In this document: positions 8,398 to 17,303 of the stretch, one piece after another
Numbering within the stretch: position 1 is the first letter of the stretch
How the letters are laid out: every line of letters starts with the position of its first letter
NCBI GenBank assembly: GCA_910576335.1
Contig: CAJTIU010000025.1
Span: 19,124-83,123, forward strand
Source: Lachnospiraceae bacterium
Lineage (GTDB): Bacteria > Bacillota > Clostridia > Lachnospirales > Lachnospiraceae
Direction: 5' to 3'
DNA length: 64,000 bases
Made by a program: the position numbers and the translations under genes
The notes under the pieces: generated by a model
The model's database searches: none
The model's input: only the letters and a program-made list of their open reading frames with translations
What the model was told of the DNA's origin: nothing

Positions 8398-8967
8398 ATG
8401 CCAAGACAAGGACTTACGAAAGAGGCAGTGGTTAAAGCAGCGGCATTATTAGTAGAAGAATATGGGTTTGAAAATTTAACGCTGCATAAACTGGCAGCAA
8501 AGCTAAATATAAAACCAGCTTCACTGTATACGCATATTAAGGGAATTGAAGAGTTATATAGCTCCCTTAGCCATTTAGCATTAAGCCGGTTAAGAGATGA
8601 GATGTTGGATGCCGCAGCAGAAAAGAAGCAGGGAGAAGCACTTCGGGCGATTGCTTTCTCGTATCATGGCTATGCGAGACAAAATCCTGAGATGTATCGT
8701 ATTATTTTGAAAGTTCCTCATAGCAATTTTGAAAATCTGGTTGGGGCAGGGCGGGAAGTGAAATCAATTTTATTTGAGATATTGTCTCAATATACGAAAG
8801 AAAAAACAAAAATAATTTATTATTCCCGATATTACCACAGCATTTTGCATGGCTTTGTTTCATTAGAGACGGCAGGATTTTTTGATGATGGATTTTCAGT
8901 AGAGAAAAGTCTGTCTGATATAGTTAATGATTTTATCAGACAACTTGAAAATAAGCAGTTTGTTTGA
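8398..8967 (+). CDS. TetR/AcrR family transcriptional repressor
   Basis: A 189-residue regulator. The N-terminal helix-turn-helix reads L-T-K-E-A-V-V-K-A-A-A-L-L-V-E-E-Y-G-F then L-A-A-K-L-N-I-K-P-A-S-L-Y-T-H-I. The C-terminal part, with Y-H-S-I-L-H-G-F-V-S-L-E, resembles the WHG-type ligand-binding domain. ATG 8398 is chosen because GGAAGGAAG precedes it; an upstream in-frame ATG at 8377 lies inside the operator. It likely represses itself. Adjacent genes in this direction are decayed, so the original target operon may be lost. Confidence 0.9.
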   Translation: MPRQGLTKEAVVKAAALLVEEYGFENLTLHKLAAKLNIKPASLYTHIKGIEELYSSLSHLALSRLRDEMLDAAAEKKQGEALRAIAFSYHGYARQNPEMYRIILKVPHSNFENLVGAGREVKSILFEILSQYTKEKTKIIYYSRYYHSILHGFVSLETAGFFDDGFSVEKSLSDIVNDFIRQLENKQFV

Positions 8968-8985
8968 TGGTGGTATGAAATAGAT

Positions 8986-9110
8986 ATGGATGTTTTGAAC
9001 TTTGAATATAGCAATATGAAAAATGGAGAGACATTCCCGATAGAAAATACAGGACGGGGCAGGATCGCTCTCCTGCATTCCAATCCATCCGGCAATAGAG
9101 TACCAGGCTG
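8986..9110 (+). pseudogene. possible YbhB/PEBP-like gene remnant
   Basis: From ATG 8986 the frame gives N-F-E-Y-S-N-M-K-N-G-E-T-F-P-I-E-N-T-G-R-G. With a one-base shift near 9058 it continues Q-D-R-S-P-A-F-Q. That resembles the start of Raf-kinase-inhibitor-like (PEBP) proteins, whose D-x-S-P motif follows such a strand. Both frames stop soon after. 9111-9301 contains another short peptide (ending R-N-N-P-C-L, stop near 9271) that I do not recognise. The family call is tentative. Confidence 0.3.
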
Positions 9111-9301
9111 ATATGATTTTTAGGAAATGTCTTTGCTTTTCTGGTGTATGGGTCAGTAAAGGGAGAAGCTGATTTAGGAATTCCATACGCAATGAATGCC
9201 CCGAAACAATATTATGAGAGTGATGCAGAAGCAATTTTCAAACACGCTCTGGCACGGAACAATCCGTGTCTTTGAAGAACTTACAATTAGAAAGGAAAAG
9301 C

Positions 9302-10459
9302 ATGAAATTTTTACATTTAGGAGATTTACATTTAGGAAAGGCACTGAGCAATTTTGATTTGATTGAGGATCAGAGGTATATCCTTGATCGGATTCTTCAT
9401 ATTGCAGAGAAAGAATCCATAGACGGCATGCTGATCGCCGGGGATGTTTATGATAAATCCATACCAAGCGAGGCAGCTACGAAGCTTTTGGATTATTTTT
9501 TGATGAAACTGGCTAAGAAAAAAATAAAGGTATTTATGGTGAGTGGGAACCATGATTCGGATGACCGTCTGAATTATGGAAGCACCCTGTTTGCATCAAA
9601 TCAGATCTTTATATCGGCTGTTTTTGACGGAACGCTTCATAAGCAGAGCTTTGCTGACGGAGATACAGAGATTGATATATACATGCTTCCGTTTGTGAAA
9701 GCTTCTCAGATAAGGCACTATTTCCCGGACGAGGATATAGAGAGTTATGAAGATGCTGTCCGGACCATTATAAGAAACACGCCCATAGACAAAAATAATA
9801 AGAATATTCTGGTGGCACATCAATTTGTTTCGGGGAAGGGAGAGGATCCCGCACTTGCAGGGTCTGAAGGCATTGGGACACAGAGTGTGGGAATGGTTGA
9901 AAAAATTGGACATGACTGCTTTGACGATTTTGACTATGTGGCATTAGGCCATATTCATTCTCCTCAGAGAGTTGGAAGAGATGAGATCCGATATTCCGGT
10001 TCTCCTCTTAAATATTCGCTTAGCGAAGCGAAGAATGAGAAGTCTGTTCCTCTTATTACGGTATCAGCAGAGGAAAGGATTAAGATCAAGCTAGTTCCTT
10101 TAAAGCCCCTAAGGGACATGAGACACATAAAGGGGACAATGAAGGAACTGCTGGATCAGAAGAATGTAAAAGCACCGGAGGATTTCATCTATGCAACATT
10201 GACAGATGAGGATATGATCAATGATGCAATGGGAGTATTACAACAGGTATACCCGAATACCGTCCGGATTGACTACGACAATTCACATACAAGAGAGATT
10301 GAGCAGATAGATATCAGCAGAATTGCCGAAAACAAATCATTTCCAGAGTTAATTGGAGATTTTTACAGGCTGATGTATGGTTGTGAGATTACAGAAGAAG
10401 AAATGGATGTAATGAGGGCGGCAGCACGAGAGGCAGGTGTTATAAATGAAGCCGGTTAA
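9302..10459 (+). CDS. sbcD: DNA repair exonuclease subunit SbcD (Mre11-like)
   Basis: A 385-residue calcineurin-like phosphoesterase. All metal-binding motifs are present: G-D-L-H-L-G-K near the start, G-D-V-Y-D, G-N-H-D, V-A-H-Q-F and G-H-I-H. With SbcC it forms the Mn-dependent nuclease that cuts DNA hairpins and protein-blocked ends. GAAAGGA precedes ATG 9302; an upstream in-frame start at 9266 has no good site. The gene overlaps sbcC by 14 bp, implying translational coupling. The hairpin-cleaving role is notable here because this genome is rich in long palindromes. Confidence 0.95.
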   Translation: MKFLHLGDLHLGKALSNFDLIEDQRYILDRILHIAEKESIDGMLIAGDVYDKSIPSEAATKLLDYFLMKLAKKKIKVFMVSGNHDSDDRLNYGSTLFASNQIFISAVFDGTLHKQSFADGDTEIDIYMLPFVKASQIRHYFPDEDIESYEDAVRTIIRNTPIDKNNKNILVAHQFVSGKGEDPALAGSEGIGTQSVGMVEKIGHDCFDDFDYVALGHIHSPQRVGRDEIRYSGSPLKYSLSEAKNEKSVPLITVSAEERIKIKLVPLKPLRDMRHIKGTMKELLDQKNVKAPEDFIYATLTDEDMINDAMGVLQQVYPNTVRIDYDNSHTREIEQIDISRIAENKSFPELIGDFYRLMYGCEITEEEMDVMRAAAREAGVINEAG

Positions 10460-13400
10460 ACTGATCATAAGCGCATTTGGGCCCTATGCGGGGAAGCTTC
10501 CGGAAATCGAGTTTGATGCCTTTGAAGAAAAGGGTTTGTTTTTGATATCCGGGGATACTGGAGCGGGGAAAACCACCATATTTGATGCTATATGTTTTGC
10601 ATTATATGGAACGACTAGCGGAACGTACAGGGATACGAGAAATTTAAGAAGCGAGTACGCCAGGGATTCTGTCCAAAGTTATGTGGACTTTTATTTTTCA
10701 CATCAGGGGCGTGAATTCCATGTCTGGAGGCAGCCGTCCTATGAAAGAAAAAAGCAGCGTGGTACAGGTGTGATATTGGAGAAAGAAAAGGCGGTTTTTT
10801 ATGAGGAGGGGCAGGTGCCAACCGAGGGCCTGACTCAGGTTAATAAGGCTGTAAGGGAATTGCTGCGCATCGATGAGAAGCAGTTTAAACAGATTGCCAT
10901 GATTGCGCAAGGGGAATTTTGGGATTTACTGAATGCTAAGACGGATCATAGAACAGAGATACTACGTACCATATTTTCAACGAACGGATACAAAAACATA
11001 GAATACAGACTGAAGGACCGAATGGATGCAAGCTATAAGATGCAGGCAAATGCTGAAAACAGTATTATTCAGCATTTTGAGGATGTGTCAGCAAATGAGG
11101 AGGATGAGCTTACTGGAAGGCTGGAGGATCTTAAGAGCAGGGCTGTAAGTTCCCGGAGCGCATGGAATTTAGATGAAATCCTGGACGTAACAAAGCGTCT
11201 GATTCTGTCAGACAGAGAACGATTAAAGTACATGAAAGCCGATCTGAAAAAAGCAGAGGCGGAGCTAAAGAAGAACAATGAGAAGCTTGCGCTGGCTGAG
11301 ACCAATAACAGCTTTATTGAAAAAAGAAATAAACTGGCAAAGGAAAAAGAGGAGCTTGAAAAGAGAAAAACGGAAATGGATGGACGAATCCTGCTTTTGG
11401 ACAAACAAAAGAAAGCCACCCGTAATGTGAATCCGCCTTATATTGTGTGGAGGAAAAAGTGTGATGAGGTATCTGTGACCAAAAATTACATGAAAACAGC
11501 AAAATCCAGTCTGGAAACAGCGAAGGCAGATGTAAAGCAGGCGAAAGACGCGCTGGACAACGCCAAAAGGCTGGAGCCGGAGGCTGACAGATTAAAGCAG
11601 GTGATAAGCAGGATTGACGATGAGGAACAGAAATACCAGCAAAAGGAAGAACTTGAAGCAAAGCTGAAAAAACTTGCAGAACTCAATAAAAAGATCAGCG
11701 AAGAAGAGACAGATTTAAAAGAAAATGAGAAGGCCCTTAAGGAGAAGATAAAATCACTGAATAAGACAGTTAAGGAATTAAGGGATAAACCGGCTGAACT
11801 GATAGAGGCAAAAAATCAGGGTGAAAAGCTGACAGGGCTTATGGAGGCTTTCGATACGATCATAGGCAGGCAGATTCCAGAAAGGGAAAAAAGGAAAAAG
11901 GCTCTTTCAAAAAAACAGAAATCATTTTTAGATGCGCGTGACAAATATAAAGAGGCATGCAGCAGGAGAGAAGAGGCTGAGCACATGCTCGAAGACAGCA
12001 GAGCCGGCATTTTGGCCGAAAAACTTGTAGAGGGTGGGAAATGCCCGGTGTGTGGTTCCGTGCATCATCCAGAACCGGCTAAGCGCAGAGAGACTTCGAT
12101 TTCAGAAGATGATTTCAAAAAGCTCCAGGAAGAAGAGATTGAGCTTCAGGAGAAAAAGAACCATGCAAATACCGAAGCACAAATAGCAAAGACATCGCTA
12201 GAGGAATTCGAGAGGCAGCTTGGGACAACGATATTGGATTACATGAAAAGCCCGCTTCTGGATATGGGCAGGGAGGAAGAATCTCTTGAGGAACTGATCA
12301 AGGCAGTAAAGAAAGCAAATACGCAGGCCCGGACGATGTCAGAGGAGCACCATCAAAAATGGATTTCCCTTGACAGGGATTGCAAGGAGCTTAAGAAAGC
12401 TGAAAAAGACCTTGAAACTGCACAGGTAAATGAAACAGAGAAGCTCAATTCAAAAAAAGAGGAACTCGGCCAAAGCAGACAAAAAATGAAACAGGAACTG
12501 ACGGAAACGCAGGCCATATTAGGGACATTTGAAAAATTGAGCTATCCGGACTGGAAAACGGCAAAAAAAGAGAGAAGACAGGCTGAGATGAAGAAAAATA
12601 AGATATTAGAGGATATCACGAAGGCAGAGGAGGAAAAGAAAAAAGCTGATAACAATGTTACCGCTGCCACGTCAGAGTGGAAGACATTGAATGGCAGTCT
12701 GAACCAGCAGGAAAAGGATGAAGAAGAATTAAAAAAGAAGCTGGATAAAGAAATCAGTGTAAATGGATTCTCTTCTGTGGAGGAAATGAGGACATACGTT
12801 GTGAAAGAAGATGATATCACACTGTCAGATCAAGTGATTCATGAATATGCTCAGGCTGTTGCAACGAATAAGAAACAACTCTCAGACGCCGAGCTGGATG
12901 CAAAAGGGAAAAAAGTGATAGAGATTGAGGCATTAAAGGCAGTATGTGCTGAGCAGAGTGCAAATGTAGATCAACTCAGGAAGAACTATCACAATAGCGA
13001 AAACAGAATACGTACAAATGAAGAGAAACAGAAGAGTATCCTTGACAGGAGAGAGGAATTAGAAAAGGCACGCAAAGAGAATGCAATCTGTCAGCGGCTC
13101 TATCATCTGGTCAAAGGCACAACCGGAAACGGAAAGATCACACTGGAGCAGTACATACAGGCAGCTGGATTTGACGGGATTATCGCTGCTGCAAACAGGC
13201 GGCTGCTGCCGATGAGCGGCGGACAGTATGAACTATATCGCCAGGAGGATTCTCCTGGTAAGAAAAGCAATAATTTCCTTGACCTTGAAGTGTTAGACAA
13301 TTATACAGGACACAGAAGGCCTGTGGGAAATCTTTCCGGCGGAGAAAGCTTTAAGGCTTCACTGAGCCTCGCTTTGGGATTATCTGATACCGTGTCGTCT

Positions 13401-13622
13401 AATCTTGGCGGTGTGCAGATGGATGCACTCTTTGTGGATGAAGGCTTTGGAACGTTAGACCGGAAATCAATAGACAGTGCGATGGAAATTTTAATAAACC
13501 TGACCGGAAGCAGCAAGCTGGTGGGAATTATCAGCCACAGGGAGGAACTTATAGAAAATATCCCACAGCAGATCAGGGTTAAAAAGACAAAAGATGGAAG
13601 CCAGATAACCATCGAACGTTAG
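10446..13622 (+). CDS. sbcC: exonuclease subunit SbcC (Rad50-like SMC ATPase)
   Basis: 1058 residues. Walker A G-D-T-G-A-G-K-T-T is at about 36-44, with long antiparallel coiled coils rich in Lys/Glu on both sides of a central zinc hook C-P-V-C-G (about 531-535). The ABC signature L-S-G-G-E-S-F-K-A is near 963, and a Walker B/D-loop V-D-E-G-F-G-T-L-D follows. This is the ATPase and DNA-tethering partner of SbcD. The TAG stop overlaps the first G of a dispersed palindrome, so termination and the repeat are directly abutted. Confidence 0.96.
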   Translation: MKPVKLIISAFGPYAGKLPEIEFDAFEEKGLFLISGDTGAGKTTIFDAICFALYGTTSGTYRDTRNLRSEYARDSVQSYVDFYFSHQGREFHVWRQPSYERKKQRGTGVILEKEKAVFYEEGQVPTEGLTQVNKAVRELLRIDEKQFKQIAMIAQGEFWDLLNAKTDHRTEILRTIFSTNGYKNIEYRLKDRMDASYKMQANAENSIIQHFEDVSANEEDELTGRLEDLKSRAVSSRSAWNLDEILDVTKRLILSDRERLKYMKADLKKAEAELKKNNEKLALAETNNSFIEKRNKLAKEKEELEKRKTEMDGRILLLDKQKKATRNVNPPYIVWRKKCDEVSVTKNYMKTAKSSLETAKADVKQAKDALDNAKRLEPEADRLKQVISRIDDEEQKYQQKEELEAKLKKLAELNKKISEEETDLKENEKALKEKIKSLNKTVKELRDKPAELIEAKNQGEKLTGLMEAFDTIIGRQIPEREKRKKALSKKQKSFLDARDKYKEACSRREEAEHMLEDSRAGILAEKLVEGGKCPVCGSVHHPEPAKRRETSISEDDFKKLQEEEIELQEKKNHANTEAQIAKTSLEEFERQLGTTILDYMKSPLLDMGREEESLEELIKAVKKANTQARTMSEEHHQKWISLDRDCKELKKAEKDLETAQVNETEKLNSKKEELGQSRQKMKQELTETQAILGTFEKLSYPDWKTAKKERRQAEMKKNKILEDITKAEEEKKKADNNVTAATSEWKTLNGSLNQQEKDEEELKKKLDKEISVNGFSSVEEMRTYVVKEDDITLSDQVIHEYAQAVATNKKQLSDAELDAKGKKVIEIEALKAVCAEQSANVDQLRKNYHNSENRIRTNEEKQKSILDRREELEKARKENAICQRLYHLVKGTTGNGKITLEQYIQAAGFDGIIAAANRRLLPMSGGQYELYRQEDSPGKKSNNFLDLEVLDNYTGHRRPVGNLSGGESFKASLSLALGLSDTVSSNLGGVQMDALFVDEGFGTLDRKSIDSAMEILINLTGSSKLVGIISHREELIENIPQQIRVKKTKDGSQITIER

Positions 13623-13655
13623 GGGACGGGGTATTTTTAAAAATACCCCGTCCCC
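13622..13655. repeat. palindrome family, T-variant (copy 4)
   Basis: GGGGACGGGGTATTTTT followed by its perfect reverse complement (34 bp). The core has TA in place of CA, with the compensating change on the other arm, showing that pairing is maintained. It begins at the last base of the sbcC stop codon. Confidence 0.95.
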
Positions 13656-13724
13656 GATGGGACTAAATCAAAACCCCGGAACATATAATACAGGTAAAAG
13701 TATAGGTTCTGGGGTTTTAGATTT

Positions 13725-14276
13725 ATGAAGGAAGAGACGAAACGCAGATGGAGAAATCGCGGAATTTTGGTACTTACACTTATGGTGGCCCTTGCAGGTT
13801 CATATAAGTATGTGGAAAGCTATGTCTCTGTCTCCAGTAATGTAAACGGGAGAGAGCTTCCTATTTATTCTGTGGATACAGAAGAAAAGAAGGTGGCTCT
13901 CTCTTTTGATGCGGCCTGGGGAAACGAGGACACACAGAAGATTCTTGATATTTTGAAAAAGAATGATGTGCATGTCACCTTTTTCATGACCGGAGGCTGG
14001 GTAGAAAGCTATCCGGATGATGTAAAAGCGATTCAGAAGGCAGGCCATGACCTGGGAAACCACAGTGAGAATCACAAAAATATGTCCCAGCTCTCAGATG
14101 ATGAAAAAACAAAGGAACTTCTCAGTGTCCATGAGAAGGTGAAGAAGCTGACCGGAGTGGATATGGAGCTCTTCCGCCCGCCTTACGGAGATTATGATGA
14201 CCAGGTGGTTCTGAATGCAAAGGAAAACGGGTATTATACAATCCAGTGGAGTGTGGACGCATGCGATACAGAATGA
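13725..14276 (+). CDS. polysaccharide deacetylase (PdaB-like), 5' part of a split gene
   Basis: 183 residues: short cytosolic tail, one membrane anchor (about residues 13-28), then a NodB domain. Motif 1 is S-F-D-A-A-W-G, motif 2 is H-D-L-G-N-H-S-E-N-H and motif 3 is R-P-P-Y-G. The frame then reaches I-Q-W-S-V-D and runs into foreign sequence (A-C-D-T-E, stop). Motifs 4 and 5 are missing here but are present at 21495-21740. Joining the parts at the shared GTGGAC gives a continuous 257-residue protein. PdaB-type deacetylases act on cell-wall or spore-cortex glycan and are often sporulation-expressed. As it stands this product should be inactive. Confidence 0.92.
   Translation: MKEETKRRWRNRGILVLTLMVALAGSYKYVESYVSVSSNVNGRELPIYSVDTEEKKVALSFDAAWGNEDTQKILDILKKNDVHVTFFMTGGWVESYPDDVKAIQKAGHDLGNHSENHKNMSQLSDDEKTKELLSVHEKVKKLTGVDMELFRPPYGDYDDQVVLNAKENGYYTIQWSVDACDTE
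14243..14269 (+). other. attL of the serine recombinase element
   Basis: The host half CCAGTGGAGTGTGG joins the element half ACGCATGCGATAC across GG|AC at 14256/14257. The shared core GTGGAC (14253-14258) recurs at attR (21495-21500). Confidence 0.85.
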
Positions 14277-14403
14277 AAAGAATTCAGAGCGATCTGGAAT
14301 CAAAAATATTTCTCTGTGATATATTTTTTTCCTAATTTCTTATTATGAGACACCCCTATATACATAGACATTTATAATGGAAGAAAAGGAGGTGGCACAT
14401 TAT

Positions 14404-14655
14404 ATGCATTCAGAGAAAATAAGAAAAATATACAATAATCTGACAGAGGAGACAGACAGTACAGATGAAATCTACGGGCATTTGAAAAAACAGATTCTTG
14501 AACTGCTGGGAGAGGATGAAAAAAGAATGGATGCCAGTGAATACGGATATTACAGGGACAGGCTTTTCCAGATAGCATCAATGGCAGAGGAAAGCGGGTT
14601 TGTGAGAGGCTTCCGGTATGCGTTCCGGTTATTCCTGGAATGCATGAAGGAGTAA
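14404..14655 (+). CDS. small acidic protein, DUF6809-like
   Basis: 83 residues, mostly helical, starting at ATG 14404 behind AAGGAGGTGG. The end F-V-R-G-F-R-Y-A-F-R-L-F-L-E-C-M resembles the conserved C-terminal helix of small DUF6809-type proteins found in Clostridia elements; the match is from memory. Function is unknown. It converges on the HTH gene, with a shared hairpin between them. It is the first gene inside the attL end. Confidence 0.7.
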   Translation: MHSEKIRKIYNNLTEETDSTDEIYGHLKKQILELLGEDEKRMDASEYGYYRDRLFQIASMAEESGFVRGFRYAFRLFLECMKE

Positions 14656-14682
14656 TGTCTGTGAGAATGATTATTTGAAAAA

Positions 14683-14708
14683 GAGATGTACGACGGTCCG
14701 TACATCTC
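14683..14708 (-). terminator. terminator of the HTH regulator gene
   Basis: GAGATGTACG (14683-14692) pairs with CGTACATCTC (14699-14708). On the minus strand it is followed by TTTTTC, overlapping the TGA of the HTH gene. Confidence 0.75.
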
Positions 14709-15012
14709 ATAAGGTCTTGAAAAATTCTATAAGGGCAGTCTGCTGGAAATCCGTAAGCCGTCCGGCTTCCTTTAGAAGCTCTTTCTGCCGCGCGGTCAGG
14801 GAAAAGCTGTCATCTTCTGTAGAGAAGAACTCTGAGAGTGTGATGCCAAAGGCAGAGCATACCTTTTCAAGGGAAGGGATCGAGGGAAGTATCTTTTTTC
14901 GGTACCAGGAAGAAATGGTTGACTGGGTTAATCCCGATTCCTCGGCAAGCTGGTATTCTGTCTAGTTCTTCTGCTTTCTGTAATAGGTAATCCGTTCTAA
15001 AACATCAATCAT
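14707..15012 (-). pseudogene. XRE-family HTH regulator with an in-frame amber codon
   Basis: Reading from ATG 15012, the frame gives M-I-D-V-L-E-R-I-T-Y-Y-R-K-Q-K-N, then TAG (14962-14964), then T-E-Y-Q-L-A-E-E-S-G-L-T-Q-S-T-I-S-S-W-Y and on to the TGA at 14707, 102 codons in all. The second part holds a clear helix-turn-helix followed by P-S-I-P-S-L-E-K-V-C-S-A-F-G-I-T-L-S-E-F-F, standard for Cro/CI-type regulators. A single change from a sense codon (TGG is plausible) would restore it. It may have been the element's repressor; its loss could affect control of excision. Confidence 0.85.
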
Positions 15013-15055
15013 ACACTCACCATCCAAATGATTTATAGCGTTAATATTATTCGAT

Positions 15056-15177
15056 TTATCGTTGTAAATTAATAGTTTTTATCGTATAATTTTAACGATA
15101 ATATATTTTATGATCTGAATAAAAATAGAGAGGAACGTATGGTCATTTGAAGGTAGTTATGTATTTAAACTTATCGT
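15056..15177. promoter_or_regulatory. repeated TTATCGT sites upstream of the HTH gene
   Basis: TTATCGT occurs at 15056-15062, 15079-15085 and 15171-15177, and inverted as ACGATAA at 15095-15101. Apart from these the region is AT-rich and non-coding. Clustered sites between the HTH gene and the next gene look like operators for that regulator. Confidence 0.45.
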
Positions 15178-15208
15178 AAAAGGGACTTTAAATAGGGAAG
15201 TAAAAACT

Positions 15209-16587
15209 ATGATACAATACGAAAGTAAAACTGAGTTTATAGGGGAATCCGAAGATAATGATACATACGATACAGCTAGCCCACTGGAATTGAATGTTGT
15301 GAATGAAGGCAACTATAGTAAGCTTGGTGATATTGATATATACCAGTTCGAAATGGAGCGGCCTGGACTGGCAGAGATCTGGGGAATGGATTCAAATGAT
15401 TATTTTTACTTTACTTTGTATGAAGAAGATGTACATGGAAATATTTATGAAATAACTGGGATTTCCAGTTACGCAAGAGTACGGTTAGGAAAGGGGAGAT
15501 ATTTTTTAGAGGTAGAGCCCGGTCACTTTCAAAAGAGCAGAGAATATAAAATATGTGCGGATGTTACATATGAGTCAGCAGAAGAATATGAGCAGGAAAG
15601 CAACAATATTAAGAAGCGATGCAAATGTTAAAAATCTGAATACATGGTACACAGGGAATCTGAGTACTGCCAATGATATAGATTATTTCAAATTCTCCGT
15701 TCCTGAAAAAAGTTATCTTGCCTTGGAATTAAGAGTCCCTAGGCAGGTAGAAAATGATGTATTAAAGATTACACTCTATGACAGTAATATGCAAAGGTTG
15801 TGTTATGCTTCAAATACGTCGAATCCATATTTAAAGACGGAAGAGATAATTGCAGAAGCAGGTGACTATTACGTGCGGACAGAGTGTGGGGATAATTCTT
15901 CATACTACTTAAATGCAGATTATTCTTTTCTGCTAAATCAACGGAAATATGTACCAGGTGGAAGTGCCATATCTCCAGGAGGAGAACAGAAACCTGGAAA
16001 TCAAGAGAATCAGCCGCACACACAAAAGATACAGCTTAATAAAAAATCATCAAATGTAGTAGTTGGGAAATCCGTAAAGTTACAATTAAAAGGTGCATCT
16101 GGAAAAATCACCTGGAGGTCATCAAATAATAAGATTGCATCAGTAAGTGCAAAGGGGACAGTAAAAACAAAAAGGATTGGGGCAGTAACAATAACTGCAT
16201 CTTATGGTGGAAAGAAATATACCTGTAAAATTACGGTCAAACCCAAATTCAAAAAAGTATGCCTGTATGGTTATTCTAACGGAGGATTTTATTTTTGGGT
16301 ACATAGTGTGAAAGGGGGGTCGGATGACTGTCAGCATTCATATGCCTTATATGACACGCAAAAAAATGAAAGCAAATATAAATGCGGATGGAAAAACAGC
16401 GACAGCAAAATTTAAATGCAAAAATGGAAGAACACATAAATTAACAATGAAAGCATCTGCTGATGGAAATAAAGTTAAAGTTATAGAGACAGCCGGATGT
16501 AGTAAAAAACTTTTGAGTATGAAGGCAGAGAATAGAAAGAAAAAAATATCTCATACTTTTTATCCTTCAAGTCATTATTACTATTAA
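15209..16587 (+). pseudogene. secreted PPC plus Big2 (Ig-like) surface protein, frameshifted twice
   Basis: Three overlapping frames form one former protein. 15209-15631 and 15555-16415 each hold a bacterial pre-peptidase C-terminal (PPC)-like beta domain (D-I-D-I-Y-Q-F-E, then D-I-D-Y-F-K-F-S-V-P). A Big2 domain follows (I-Q-L-N-K-K-S-S-N-V-V-V-G-K-S-V-K-L, then I-T-W-R-S-S-N-N-K-I-A-S-V). The tail continues in a third frame at 16324-16587. Frameshifts lie near 15600 and 16380-16410. No signal peptide is seen at the 5' end, so it may also be truncated there. Related in design to the intact PPC protein at 59039-60661. Confidence 0.75.
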
Positions 16588-16611
16588 TATTAGAAATGTA
16601 ATTTAATCAAT

Positions 16612-16674
16612 GCGTACTTTCCGGACCCGGAACAATGGGAAACGGATTTTAAAACTAGAAGGGGGCGATCATAA
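16612..16674 (+). pseudogene. DUF4258-type toxin, C-terminal remnant
   Basis: The frame ending at TAA 16672-16674 reads A-Y-F-P-D-P-E-Q-W-E-T-D-F-K-T-R. This resembles the end of DUF4258 proteins, which pair with YgiT-type zinc-finger antitoxins. Only the last 20 or so codons remain. The stop overlaps the next ATG (TAATG), the usual coupling in such pairs. The family call is from memory of the conserved tail. Confidence 0.5.
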
Positions 16675-16835
16675 TGTTTTGCATGGAGTGTGGGGCAGGC
16701 GCACAAAAAGGATATACTACAGATGTTACGGATTTTTATACTGGTGATGTGGTGGAGCATTTGGAAAAGATTGTTGAATCGGCTTAGGCATTAATGCAGG
16801 AAATTTCAATTGTTGATTACTCAAAAGTTGCATGA
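16674..16835 (+). pseudogene. YgiT/MqsA-type zinc-finger antitoxin, deleted and nonsense-mutated
   Basis: ATG 16674 starts M-F-C-M-E-C-G-A-G, one zinc-knuckle Cys pair. It runs into Y-T-G-D-V-V-E-H-L-E-K-I-V-E-S-A, then TAG, then A-L-M-Q-E-I-S-I-V-D-Y-S-K-V-A and TGA. The segment that normally carries the second Cys pair is missing, and TAG replaces an expected sense codon. The antitoxin should be non-functional. Confidence 0.6.
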
Positions 16836-17103
16836 TGATATAAATTAACAGTCAGCTGAAAAAGGAGGACAAAATAAGGGGCTAGATCTATGAGAGTGAA
16901 AATGTGCAAATAGAATATTTTAAAGATTGTCATGACAAAAGTGGGGATGTGCCAAAGTGCACATCCCCTTTTGGGTTTACACGTTTTAACACAAATATCG
17001 CGGAAAGTGGGGCGTACAGATGACGGAAATGAATTTTCATATACATCCGGGGTAATTACGGACATGCAGGCCTACATATTTATACACAAAGGAGGATGTG
17101 CTT
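16836..17103. other. intergenic, no supported gene
   Basis: No convincing coding frame. One inverted pair is visible: GGGGATGTGC (16943-16952) against GCACATCCCC (16959-16968), a strong hairpin followed by TTTTGGG that may terminate transcription ahead of the recombinase operon. Confidence 0.5.
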
Positions 17104-17235
17104 ATGAAGGTCACAAATGTCAGAAAAAAACAAAGAAAAGGAAATGAACCCGGGCCGGAAACCATTCAGATTTACCGGGATCTTCTGATAAAGCTTCAGG
17201 CATCCCAAAAGAATCCTGACACCCGCTGCAAGTAG
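17104..17235 (+). CDS. small basic protein upstream of the recombinase
   Basis: 43 residues, start ATG 17104 behind a strong AAAGGAGG site (17088-17095). The N-terminus is very basic (K-V-T-N-V-R-K-K-Q-R-K-G), followed by an amphipathic helix. It sits 68 bp before the recombinase start. Its position and charge would suit an accessory DNA-binding protein such as a recombination directionality factor, but this is inference; I recognise no family. Confidence 0.55.
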   Translation: MKVTNVRKKQRKGNEPGPETIQIYRDLLIKLQASQKNPDTRCK

Positions 17236-17303
17236 GAGCACGCCAGTCACATACAGGCAGCCCATTAAAGCATTGCACAAGTGCCAGGGAGGAGGTGAAC
17301 CGG

